DNA of 64,000 bases from Thamnidium elegans (taxonomy: Eukaryota; Mucoromycota; Mucoromycetes; Mucorales; Mucoraceae). The notes beneath the pieces are model-generated. The model was not told the origin of the DNA. It did not search any database and saw nothing but the letters and a program-made list of their open reading frames with translations. The position numbers and the translations under genes are program-made. Numbering within the stretch: the stretch's first letter is position 1; each line of letters starts with the position of its first letter. Location of the stretch: assembly GCA_025201345.1 (NCBI GenBank), contig JAIXMG010000023.1:248001-312000 (forward strand), written 5' to 3'. Below are positions 11,333 through 21,485 of this stretch, in pieces.

Positions 11333-12229
11333 ATGACAAAATCAAGTAATAAAAAAAACGAAAAAGCCCCATTTGAAGTATGTATTGTTAAATACACATG
11401 CCCTACCTGTTGTCGCAGATGGCATAGTGCCAACGGTAACTTGGAGGATTACCAAATCTGCAAAAACTGCTATGAAAGGTGTTATCCAGGTTCATACAAG
11501 TATCAAGCTCCCAACAAAAGAGGAAACCAAAACCCAGAGACGTACGTCCCACACAACACTGAATTATGTGGCAAATGTATTCGCTTAGGACACTCTTGCA
11601 TGGAAGAACTTGGTCTTGAAAGGCCTAACAGAGTTGTCAGTAACTTTGAAGGTGAATCAGTAACATTGGACGACAGTCAAGACTTCTCTAGTTACTTTAA
11701 ATTTGCTACAACTACAAAAAAAAAGCCTGAGAAAAAACCTATCAGTAAAAAAATGGAACGACTTCTAGATAAACAAGCGTGGTCGCAGTTGATGGACGCA
11801 GGAAAGAAGAAGCCTGAGGGAAAAGAAGGAGCTGCTTTAGTTTCAAATGTTATCGATAAAGAGGGAACGCCTGCCAATAATAAAGAAAATGTAGTACTAA
11901 ACGTCGTTGGCAAAGATGAAACGGTGTCTGATATTGGTAATGATGACAGTAAGGAAGCGTCTACCCAAGACTTAGGTACTGATAATATCGATGGTGATAA
12001 CACTTGTACTGACGATAATATTACCGACAATGAATCATTTCGTGACGCTACTCCAGAACATTCCACGCCAGATATGGAAGGTACTACGACGCCTGTTACA
12101 GCTGAAGAAGATAGCAAATGTATCAGTAGTAATGAAACAACAGAGGATTTTACTGTGGGAAACTTGTCAATTGGAGATAATAACTCAAATGGCAAGCCTA
12201 AGGAAGAATATGATGATAAACATCAATAA
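11333..12229 (+). CDS. 3CxxC-type zinc-finger protein
   Basis: A single-exon frame of 298 residues from the ATG at 11333. An upstream in-frame ATG at 11285 would add an implausible Phe-rich segment made from a T13 tract. The first 90 residues carry paired CxxC motifs: CPTCCRRWHS, CKNCYERCYP, then an H...ELCGKCIRLGHSC knuckle. This is the spacing of the zf-3CxxC (RTP/ZAR1-type) zinc fold. The remaining 200 residues are Lys-rich, then strongly acidic and Thr/Ser/Asp-rich, and look disordered. RTP/ZAR1 relatives bind RNA or membrane receptors; the fungal members have no assigned role known to me, so function is left open. Confidence 0.75.
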   Translation: MTKSSNKKNEKAPFEVCIVKYTCPTCCRRWHSANGNLEDYQICKNCYERCYPGSYKYQAPNKRGNQNPETYVPHNTELCGKCIRLGHSCMEELGLERPNRVVSNFEGESVTLDDSQDFSSYFKFATTTKKKPEKKPISKKMERLLDKQAWSQLMDAGKKKPEGKEGAALVSNVIDKEGTPANNKENVVLNVVGKDETVSDIGNDDSKEASTQDLGTDNIDGDNTCTDDNITDNESFRDATPEHSTPDMEGTTTPVTAEEDSKCISSNETTEDFTVGNLSIGDNNSNGKPKEEYDDKHQ

Positions 12230-12517
12230 GTTTCTTTTTAAAAAAATCCTTTATTAATAAACTATATACTTTTAGTATAAGTGTATTTTTTTTTTTACAT
12301 ATATATATGTTTATTAACATTAATTTACTAGTCATAAACCAAACAAATATAAAGAGTACAAATGGCTTCTTTTTAATAACGTAATCGTACTCTTTGGGGG
12401 GTTTTCTTCGACTTTGCGTTTAAAACATTTTTTTTTTTTTCGGTAGAGGTTTACACTAAAATAGGAATAAAATATAATAAGAAGTATTGTAACTCATATA
12501 TTTCTTTTCTTTTACAT

Positions 12518-13015
12518 TTACACATGACTATATATAAAATACAAGGCTTCATCTGGTCCATTTGGGTTATCAAGTTCTAGCCTTCTAGACACCGTATACG
12601 CCCTGCCGAGATCGCCTTGTCGCAAATTCTAAAAAGTAAAAATCATTTCAGTAATAGTTTAGGATAACTGTTAAAACAATAAAAACCTTGTTCACTTCTT
12701 TGATTTTTTGCTCCATTTTTTTATGATTGAAAAAAAAAAAATTACGGCCATATTGGTCTACAATAGGTTTCCATTCTTTATCAGTAAATAATCGTTTCTG
12801 AGAGCCCTCATATTCATCGGATAGATCAAGAATCGAACCCAAGCATAAACTACAGCAAATCATTAGGTTCTAATAATCAATCTAGCTAAAATCAAATGCT
12901 TTATCATGTATTGCTCTTTCTTATTCAAACTCCAGAACCTTTTGCTCTCATTTTCTCCAGCATTCTTTAATATTGTACCGACGCTCTTGCTTCCAAACAA
13001 CACAGGGTCTTCTTC
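12518..13015 (-). pseudogene. Unrecognised coding remnant with a frame break
   Basis: Three coding-like pieces lie in order on the minus strand. The first (13015-12863) opens after a TATAG acceptor-like site and stops at TAA, overlapping by one base an ATG in another frame (12863). The second runs to 12687 and splices (GT...TTTAG) to 12628-12518, ending YFIYSHV. Readable text includes ESKRFWSLNKKEQYM, GSILDLSDEYEG and KRLFTDKEWKPIVDQYG. 'LC.xSxILDLxD...LxTDKE' also occurs in the decayed gene at 36.7 kb, so the two may be related. The frame break suggests a decayed copy, although a missed intron cannot be excluded. No function is claimed. Confidence 0.45.
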
Positions 13016-13044
13016 CTATATTGGTAAGTAAATACAATAAATTA

Positions 13045-13430
13045 ATAACTTTGGTTAATTATTGGTACACTACCGTTTACACCACCAATGCCAGTTTAGG
13101 GAAATTCCTGGAACACCACCATATCATAGGGAAGATCTTTTTGAAATGTTTAGCCATTTGATTGTATAAAAGATACTTGCTTGTACATGAATTCATTGTT
13201 AAAAAAAGGATGGAATAAATAGGTGATTTTAATCATGATAAAATGGGGTTTATTTAACTATGATAAAAAGGATTTATTTAATCATTGTAATATTTATATT
13301 AAAATTTCCTTTCTCACGATATTAAAGTTGTTCTTACATGTAAAGCACCTGTTATTGTTGGAAGTGCACGTCATAAATTGGCATAGGTGGTGCAAATGGT
13401 GGTGTACCAAGAATTAACCATAACTTTAAT
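13045..13430. repeat. Inverted-repeat element (MITE-like)
   Basis: The segment near 13046-13097 (TAACTTTGGTTAATTATTGG onward, then CACTACCGTTTACACCACC) matches the reverse complement of the segment near 13376-13428 over about 50 bp, with roughly 80 percent identity judged by eye. The internal 280 bp includes a stretch repeated at 51.6 kb. The arrangement fits a non-autonomous DNA transposon. No clear target-site duplication was recognised. Confidence 0.5.
13115..13290 (+). repeat. Dispersed repeat, copy 1
   Basis: It shares AACACCACCATAT, AGATACTTGCTT, ATGAATTCAT and TTTAATCATGATAAAA, in the same order and spacing, with 51583-51735. It lies inside the inverted-repeat element. Confidence 0.55.
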
Positions 13431-13464
13431 GGTATAGCAATTGTGCTCCATTTAAATCTATTAC

Positions 13465-13622
13465 TTATTGACTTGCTGCTTCAATGATTTCTGCTTTCCT
13501 CTTAAGCGTCATCTTGCCATTCACGGTCTTCAAAATATTCTTCTTTTCATTATCAATTACCTCGCGTTTACTAAGACTCTCTTCTGCCTTATTCAATGAT
13601 TTTATGATCTCTTTGTCGTGAT
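13465..13622 (-). pseudogene. Isolated coding exon, gene not recognised
   Basis: After a TGCTAG acceptor-like site the minus strand is open for 52 codons to TAA at 13465. The text is highly charged: KEIIKSLNKAEESLSKRE, then NEKKNILKTVNGKMTLKRKA, ending IIEAASQ. It reads like the C-terminal exon of a Lys/Glu-rich, probably coiled-coil protein. I found no upstream exon whose phase fits, so it is probably a gene remnant. It lies just outside the inverted-repeat element. Confidence 0.35.
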
Positions 13623-14294
13623 CTAGCACATAATTAGTAAAACACAGCTTACATCATTATCAATGACTAGTGTAAAATATACAAACTAAACAACAAAGTA
13701 AAAGTCTTTATCATAAAATGATATGATGTAAAAGACACTAATATAGTTTATTATAAATTACTAGTCTGTTTGGTAGAAGGGTATAAATACAACTTTAGAA
13801 AGGATTCTTATAATCCTCATATCTTTTTTCATTAATAAAACACTTTAACCAGTCTCACAGTATTTATATTTGACTCTTTCTTTTATTTTTACCCATTTAC
13901 ATATGTTTCTTTGTTCTTTATTCTTTTTTTTTTTTTTTTTTTTTTTGCTTTGTTTATATTTACTAGAATAATTGATAGTCTTTATTTTTAAAAAAAGAAC
14001 AGTAACCAGATCGATTTTTTTTTTTAAAAAAAATATCCTTAAGAATCATCCATTAGAAACAGTGGTATATAAAACAAACGTATTTTTTTATATAGTTATC
14101 ATTCAAACATAATGAAATCCGGATGTCTCGTTTATCGCTCTATATCTTGTGATGTTGGTTGTTTGAGTGAAGCACTTTAAACCCCAAATTCTAAACTTAG
14201 CCAATGAAAATATGTGTATCACGTGAATTACACGTGTTTTAGTCTTAAAAATAATAGATATATGGTATTGGTTTTTTCCAAATCGACAAGAAAT
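13623..14294. other. Gene-free spacer with paired CACGTG E-boxes
   Basis: No gene is seen. Contents are T-tracts (near 13926-13946), T-A tracts (near 13990 and 14015-14032), and two perfect CACGTG hexamers at 14220-14225 and 14231-14236. The hexamers lie about 60 bp upstream of the tRNA. CACGTG is the usual target of H-E-R type bHLH factors. Confidence 0.5.
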
Positions 14295-14389
14295 GCTCTC
14301 GTAGCTCAGTTGGTTAGAGCGTCGTGCTTATATTGTTAAGATATACTAGAGTCACGCGAAGATCGCGAGTTCGATCCTCGCCTAGAGCA
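14295..14389 (+). tRNA. tRNA-Ile (anticodon UAU) with 21-nt intron
   Basis: The acceptor arm GCTCTCG pairs with CTAGAGC (one C-T mismatch) and discriminator A ends at 14389. The D arm is GCTC...GAGC. The anticodon stem TCGTG pairs with CGCGA, the 7-base loop is CTTATAA with anticodon TAT, and the T arm is GCGAG-TTCGATC-CTCGC. The intron, 14333-14353, sits at the canonical 37/38 position. This layout matches the intron-containing minor tRNA-Ile(UAU) of yeasts, which reads AUA codons. A T6 tract at 14392-14397 supplies a Pol III terminator. Confidence 0.93.
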
Positions 14390-15179
14390 CATTTTTTGAT
14401 AAATCCTCGATCCATGAGGTGTATCTAGTTTATGTTACACGGGCTTATTTTCTCTCGTTACACGATGGTCTTTCAAACATTGATTAGCTGGTGGTTATAA
14501 CTCTTGTCACTTTGCAATTATTACTACCCTGAGATTTTTTTTAGCAAGGAAAATTGTCATAAGGAAAAAAATATATATGTGCTATATATGCGTTGTACGT
14601 ATCCATCAGTTAGTACAATCGAATATATAATATATATATTCTTTGCTACAACATCAGAACGTAGACGGTGACTTTAACATAATAGAATACAATAACGGCT
14701 GTTGAACTAACAGGAGTACATGGTACAGAATACAGATATTGGCATTTATAAGCTAGCAAGACTTCACAAGGACACGAGATAATATAACATATACAGCGTA
14801 ACAAACAGAACTGAATGACTACGACAGAGAAGAGAGACAACTACATGGATAATAGCTAGGGCTAGTATACGCTACGAAATATATCTTCCGGTATATAATA
14901 TTAATTATAACGAAACGTACTGATAATAATAGCGTTCAATACAACACATTATCGCTTTTTGGGTTGAATGAATCACTCTTAGTATTCTTTGATAGTTTAT
15001 TTTGCAAGCGTATAAACTTTTTTTTTTTTTTTTGTCGGCTTACAAATAATCGTCGGTTAACGAAAACTTGTCTGCTATTAAAAAAAAGCTACTATTTATC
15101 TGTCAAAAAAGAAAAGGAAGAAGGTGTAAACTTGATAATTGCATGAATAAAGTTTAATGTAAGCAACTAGTTTTTTAAA

Positions 15180-15217
<38 letters not shown>

Positions 15218-16311
15218 GACGCTGATTTAGAAGTATAATCAAAAAATATAACTCAAACATCGAAGCAAACACGGATTGATAACATAGCTACTTACCTTCT
15301 ATCTCTACCTTTTCCTGCTCTTTATTTTTATCAAGCGAAAAGATATCGTTTATCACCGCACAGAAAAAAAAAAGGGGGGAGGGCATTTTTACACCATTTA
15401 ATTTTATAACTCACATAGCGAAAAAAAAAAAAAAAAAAAAAAAACTGTGTCCACCTGATATATCGATACACAAACGATGGTATCAATTTTACTTTGACCG
15501 TGATATAATTTAAATAAATATGCCTCACTTTGAATACATTGGACATTACCTTCTTTTGGGGCAAAACTCAAACAAAAACCTATTAACCTCTTTTTTTCTT
15601 TCTTTTGAAAAAAAAATGACCACTACATGAAAAATGCGTCATAGATATAATGGTATTTTAGTAATTTTAAAATGAATGACACCATTAAAAAAAGAAGAAG
15701 AAATTAGTTACATTCATTTTTATTGATAGAGTCTTAAAACATTACTTCAATATTGTTATAGTATTTAGACTCTAAAAAAAATAAAATAAGTCGCAACATG
15801 TGCCAACAGCTTATTATCGCTTGACACTTAATTAACCTACTAAGATACTATGCATAAAAAAACGTCATAAAATACAATATCACTCACGGGAGATTATCAC
15901 GAAACGTCGATCATTTTGAACAACTTTCTTTTTTGATCACTGGGTTTACACAAGAGATCATCTATCTTACTCACTTTCCAAGTAAATCAATTTTAATAAA
16001 TTATAGTCAATGCGTAATAATAAAACTACATATATAAACAGAAAGTCGTAACTATAACAACAATTTTTTTTTCTTTGTACTCGTAAAAAATTGTAACCTA
16101 CTTGAATAGTACCCTGACTGATAAAAAAAAAAACCTGTATCTTTTCAATTACTCTTTCCGAGATTCCTTATACTAACCAATCAAAGCAAGTTGGTATCTT
16201 TTTTTTTTTACCCGAGACATAAAAGAAGGTAGTTCAGGGGTGAGGGGAAATATGATAACTTTAATAACACCATCATTTTGAACAAACCAAGTGATCGCAT
16301 TTAAGTCTAAC

Positions 16312-16355
<44 letters not shown>

Positions 16356-17109
16356 GTCATTTGATCCAGGTCACTTGAATGATAAACTTATCAGGGCAAA
16401 AAAGAAGTAGACCAGCTGATATTACTGCTGCGCTTGAGCCATCCCCCTTCTTTTTTTTTTCTTACAGTGGAATACCTTACTGAGAAACATTTTTACTTGG
16501 AGCAAAAAAAGTTGGGTTTTTTTTAAAGTTCTGGTATTAAAAAAAGATAAGATAAGACCTTCTTTTTTTGACATTTTAAACCATCTTGCCTTATTTTTAA
16601 AAATAAAATAAAATAAAGAAGCTTGGTAGTAAGTACAAACCTCCACCCCCCATCTTATATGTATCTATTTACTGCGAGAAGAAAAACTCACTTGGTCATA
16701 AATAGAATATTTGGCAAGAATTGAAGGTCATATGAGATGGTCTGTGCCACCTTCTTACTACTTTAAGCCACTCTTTTTATTTACAAGAAGAAAAAAAAAA
16801 GGGAATAATAATATAATACTAATAATAATAATAATAAATTTACATCGTTATATTTAAAAAAGAAAAGAAAAAAAGACAACGTTACGAGTAAAGGGAACAA
16901 AAAAAAAAAAAAAAAAGGTTAATGAAAACGGGAAGAAAAAAAAAGACCTAAAAAAGGTAAGGTGTATAATCAGCTGAGAAATAACTATTTGAACCTCCAT
17001 TTTTTTCCCTTTCTCTCTCTCTTTCTCTCTCTTTCCCTCCCCCCCTTTTTTTTTATTTATTTATTAAAGTAGTAGTATTTAAATAATAATAATAATAAGC
17101 TTAATATAA
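14390..17109. other. Long gene-free region upstream of the bHLH gene
   Basis: About 2.7 kb with no supported gene; the open frames here are short and rich in Phe or Lys from homopolymers. Notable tracts are A33 near 15182-15214, T35 near 16316-16350, (TAA)n near 16805-16838, a CT-rich stretch at 17003-17040, and (AAT)n before the bHLH start. The CT and AAT tracts probably belong to the promoter or 5' leader of the bHLH gene. Confidence 0.6.
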
Positions 17110-17710
17110 ATGTATTCAACAAACCAAGAGTTTCATATGGAAAATCAAGAGCATATGTTTGTCAATAATAACCAACCCAGAACACGAACAAGCTTAAATC
17201 AACAACAATCGCCCACCTATCATAACATGCATCATAATTCTAATAATTTTGGTCCTATGGCTATTAACCCATCTAGTACAGTAGCCAATGGACATAACGT
17301 ACCATTTACAGACCCTGCTACCAATTGGTTCAGTACCAGTTTAGACTCAAACGCTTCTTCATTTGGCCAATCTCCCGTATTTGGCGGTCGAGATCTTTTA
17401 GTTACTCCTTCCAACTCTACTGGTCATTTAATAGATGGTTTTACTGCCGGAGATGATGACGAGTTAAGTCAAAGAAAGTAAGTAAACTAAAAAAATATAT
17501 ATAATCGTGAGAAAAAAAAAATGATAAGGTTTTATTTACTTTTTTATAATAGTCATCAAGAGATTTTCGAAAAGAGAAGACGAAGACGTGAATCACATAA
17601 TGCTGTAGAAAGAAGAAGACGAGATAATATTAACGAAAGAATTCAAGGTAATAATAACAACAACAATAATACTGTATTATATATATTAAACTCCCCCCTC
17701 CCCTTTTTTA

Positions 17711-17755
<45 letters not shown>

Positions 17756-18161
17756 ATTATCAACAATGCTGCCTGAACATTTATTGGAATCAGTTCCAGC
17801 TAGCTCAAATGTTATGTCTGTTGCAACAGGACAAAATGGAGCTAACGGTAAACCTATAAATAAAGGTACTATTCTCAAGTTATCGGTTGACCATATCAAA
17901 GAATTAAGAGAGGAAGTGACAAGTTGCAAGAGTAAGATTCAAGAACTGGAACGTCTTATTGAACTTGCTAAACGAGGTGAAGTAGACCATCATCATTTAA
18001 AACAAGAAGATAATATCGATTTATATACGCAGCAACAAGTCATGCATAATATGATGAATCAACATAATGCAAGATCAAGACACGAACGTGTTGGTTCAAT
18101 ACAATTTCAGCAACAATTCGGAAAACTTCATATTAATGGGGATGAACAACAACAAGCGTAA
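17110..18161 (+). CDS. bHLH-zipper transcription factor (USF/MITF/Rtg3-like)
   Basis: Three exons (17110-17477, 17553-17647, 17755-18161) give 289 residues. Exon 2 encodes the basic region ESHNAVERRRRDNINERIQ, with His, Glu and Arg at the spacing that reads CACGTG. Exon 3 continues ELSTMLPEHLL, a Gly/Asn-rich loop, then helix 2 (KGTILKLSVDHIKELREEV) and a short heptad leucine zipper. The N-terminus is Asn/Gln/Ser-rich and the C-terminus Gln-rich. Proteins of this class bind E-boxes as dimers in the nucleus; targets are unknown here. Intron 2 ends in 42 consecutive A residues before the acceptor G, which is odd. Confidence 0.88.
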
Positions 18162-18434
18162 ACTCACACTTTCTCTTTTATATATTATATATATCTGTGC
18201 GTAGTAAATACCCTCTCTTATTTTATAAAGTATACATATTTATCTGTACCAACTATTTTGTGTAGCCCTCAAACTTCCCTTTTTTATACTCTTGTTGTTG
18301 TATCACAACACAGTTATTTATATATTTTTTTCTCTCTCTCTCACTCTTTTCTCTATTATATACAAATAAATTCTATCCTACCCTTTTCTTTTATATCCCC
18401 CCTCCCCCCTTAAATAAACAACATTTTTTATATA
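18162..18434. other. 3' region of the bHLH gene
   Basis: T- and CT-rich sequence, probably the 3' UTR and terminator of the bHLH gene. No gene is seen. Confidence 0.5.
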
Positions 18435-18638
18435 TTATATCTTTTTTTGGCGGTAAAATAGTTTTTTTTTTTTACCTATAAATTTCTTTCGATCATTATC
18501 TGAAGTTAAATTTTGTTCCTGTTGTCCATCCTGCCACAACATCAGCCCCCCCCAATATATTAGCACCGTATAAAAATAGATGATGATATTATAACCCGTC
18601 AACGCAACTATTACTATTACTAATAAAAAGCGTTTCAT
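18435..18638 (-). CDS. Possible small membrane protein
   Basis: A 67-codon minus-strand frame starting MKRFLLVIVIVALTGYN, a clean signal-anchor-like hydrophobic segment, followed by a second hydrophobic stretch and a polar tail. The last dozen codons are Lys-rich and come from A-tracts. A GTAAAA donor-like site after FIG could instead lead to another exon. No family was recognised, and nothing but the hydrophobic start supports it. Confidence 0.22.
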   Translation of the reverse strand: MKRFLLVIVIVALTGYNIIIYFYTVLIYWGGLMLWQDGQQEQNLTSDNDRKKFIGKKKKLFYRQKKI

Positions 18639-18884
18639 AACGTATTAGATTTACTAAAAGTACCAACAACTTGTAATAAGTCTCTTTTTAAATTGTTAGA
18701 AAAGGCACCAATTGTAAAACAGAAACAAATTATGTCATTGTAATCAAAGTCGAACACAAGATAAAAAAAAAGAAAAAAAAAAGACATATTAAAATATGAT
18801 CGCGCATGATTTCCATTATTTCTTGTTTATATACACAAAAACAAACAAAAACAAACTTCATCTCCCCTTAAAAAAACGATATGT

Positions 18885-19976
18885 TTAATCAATCAAGTGT
18901 GCTACCTGGAGATCAACCAACTCTTCAACCGACTTGGTAGGTTCATTAACTACACCAGCATGAAGCAAAGTAGACAAAGTGACCTTAATAGCATCCTGAG
19001 ACACCTGCTGCGTATCCTCCGCATACTTTACAGTCTTAAACCACCTACGAACATCTTCTTCCGGGTACTCCAAAATACGCATCACATGTTTTACAGACTC
19101 ATCTTCCTTTTGATCCATAAAGATCTTTGTCGCCTTTTCAATCGCCTTCAAAACCTTGACCAGCTCCTCAACATGGTTCTTCAATAAATCAACATGAGCT
19201 GCAAACATAAACGCCGGCCAAGGTGGTGTAATCTGTCCAATACGTTTGATTTCACCTGAATCATGATAAGGCTTGGTAGTAAACGTTTCCCACATAAAGT
19301 AATCACAGCTACCGTCGTTGACACCGTCACGCATACTTTTAAAGTTATTCAATACCGTGAATTGGAAAGGTGCTTGGTCTTTCTTTAGCCATTTTCTTTG
19401 CTCGGCGAGGACATACGCCATAATATGAGATCCGGATCCGTAACGAGAGATAGCAACGTTTGTATTATAAAGCGTATCAATTGAATCATGCTTAGAGTCC
19501 TTTGCAGCAGAAAGTGCCCAACCTATTAAAAGAAATTAGTCATCACCCTTATCCCTTGTTACTTTTTTTTTCTTCTAAACTTTACAAAGTGGCGCATCAA
19601 CATAGGTACCAACAATCTTGTACCAGTCTTGTCCTTTACTAATACCAGCAACAAGTCCTTCGGTTAAAGCAATAGCTAAATCAATTGATTTATCTTGCAG
19701 CTTTGATGTCATTTCACCCGTACCACCTTGAAAAAAATAGATGAGTTTTATTTGATAATCTTTTTTTTTTTTTTTTTCTCTCTTCTTTTTTTTCTTTACC
19801 AGGACATAAAACAAGTTCTACATTGACACCGGTATCTTTAAAGAAACCGAGGTCGCGTGCAACATACAAGGGAGTTGAAAAGTGTTCAGGTACTAGAATA
19901 ATTAATACGTCAATAATTATGGTTTCGCCGCAAAAAACGTATTTTTGTTACCGTAACCAATACGAATAGTTGTCAT
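18885..19976 (-). CDS. Periplasmic-binding-protein-fold protein (Ca3427-like)
   Basis: Four exons (19976-19952, 19892-19800, 19726-19586, 19522-18885), all in frame, give 298 residues. The N-terminus reads MTTIRIGYVPEHFSTPLYVA, then DLGFFKDTGVNVELV and PGGTGEMTSKLQDKSIDLA, and later GIGR-less text such as WALSAAKDS and SRYGSGSHIMAYVLA. This is the type II binding-protein pattern of the SsuA/NMT1/Thi5 class, in which an ABC-transporter ligand pocket lies between two lobes. There is no signal peptide, so a cytosolic role is likely. Fungal Ca3427-like proteins share this fold, but I know of no firmly assigned ligand. Confidence 0.75.
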
Positions 19977-20210
19977 GACGACGTTTAAAAAAAAAGGGAG
20001 AGAAGAAGAAGAAATAAAAAAAATAAAAAAATAGCAAGTAGATATCTACCGGAGATAAATAAACCCCATTACACAAAAACATAAAATGGGAATACTTTGT
20101 CCCTTTTTTTTTGCTGTTATATAAAAGTCATTAATTCCTTTTTTTTAATTAAAAAAAAAAAAAGAAAAAAGAAAAAGATATATATATTTTTGCATAAGAA
20201 AAAAAATAAT

Positions 20211-21010
20211 TTAACGGTAAGACTTTTGGAAACGAGCACGAGCACCGGGACCACCGAACTTCTTGGGTTCACAACGACGAGGATCGGCAACAAGGAGGGT
20301 ACGATCGTATTGAACGAGGATTTCCTTAATTTCCTTCTTGGCAGCTTCATCAACGAACTTTTGGTAGAAGGCAACAATGGCCTTAGCAAGAGCTTGACGA
20401 ATAGCATAAACTTGAGAGGTGTGACCACCACCGTTGACGCGAATTCTGATATCAGTGTTGGCGAAACGCTCCTCACCCAAAAGAAGGATAACTTCATAAA
20501 CCTTGAACTTCAAGATCTCGGGTTCAAGGAGTTCGATAGGTGAACCGTTGATACGGATAAGACCGTGACCACGCTTACAATGAGCGACGGCAGTGGCGGT
20601 TTTCTATTATAAGGTAAACGTTAGTTTTCTGCAATCTAAATTTCCATTATATAGTATCGAACTCAAGCAAAAAAAAAAAAGAAAAAGAAAAAAAGATGGG
20701 CTGTGTATGTATAAATGTCTAATTCGATTCCAATTATTCAATTCATCGTACGACTATAAATTTTTCGCCCCTTAACATTCCACTTCTACTCGATACTCGT
20801 TTTTTTTTCTTCCTCTCTTATTTTATTAAGCTCTCTGTATATATTTCCAATCGTCAACGTTCGTTATATTCCACATTCCAATAAAAAAGAAAACATTTAT
20901 ATACACACATAATCGATTTTTTTTTTTTTTTTTTTTTTACACTTGAAAAATTCGATACTATATATAATATATAAACCAACCTTGCGACCGAAAGTTTGGA
21001 CAGCTTCCAT
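20211..21010 (-). CDS. RPS16: 40S ribosomal protein uS9 (S16)
   Basis: Two exons (21010-20981 and 20603-20211) give 140 residues, near the family's 143-146. Exon 1 encodes [10 protein letters not shown]; exon 2 starts [20 protein letters not shown] and ends in the diagnostic [24 protein letters not shown] tail (quoted here only in part: [13 protein letters not shown]), which reaches the decoding centre. The large first intron (377 nt) right after the start region is typical of fungal ribosomal protein genes. Strong codon bias fits high expression. The gene is divergent from uL15, sharing a promoter. Confidence 0.96.
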
Positions 21011-21485
21011 TATCTATATCAATCAAATCTTATGAATAAAAAAAATCGGATGGATTGATGTATTTATGCATTTTACCTTTAAATTAAGAGAGGGGGAAAA
21101 ATAACACTTTTTAACCAAGTCAAAGCACTTATTTGCCCGCAAAAAATAATGGGTTTCCGCTACATACACTCTCATACATCGTAAACGTCTTCCTTTTTTT
21201 AAAAGTAATCTACTTATCCGGTCCGGACTAAACCAAACTTTTTATTTTTTTGCTCTCCCCACCCCCACTTCTATTCTATACTATTCAAAAAAGTTTTTTT
21301 TTTAATGTTGTAAGCCAAGAATATCGGAGAGGAAGACACCATATACAAAAAAAAATCCTGGATGAATAAATACATCTATCCTTTTCAACTGTTGTATCTT
21401 TTAAATGGTAATAATTAAAAAATAATAAAAACATCCATCCATAATTCCTAAATACATGACAGCCTACTAGATTACATCACAACAG
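21011..21485. promoter_or_regulatory. Bidirectional ribosomal-protein promoter
   Basis: This region lies between the divergent uS9 and uL15 coding regions. A GC-rich near-palindrome, CCGGTCCGGA, sits at about 21218-21227 in otherwise AT-rich DNA. Most of the 3' half is probably the uL15 5' UTR and first intron. Motif function is not established. Confidence 0.45.
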
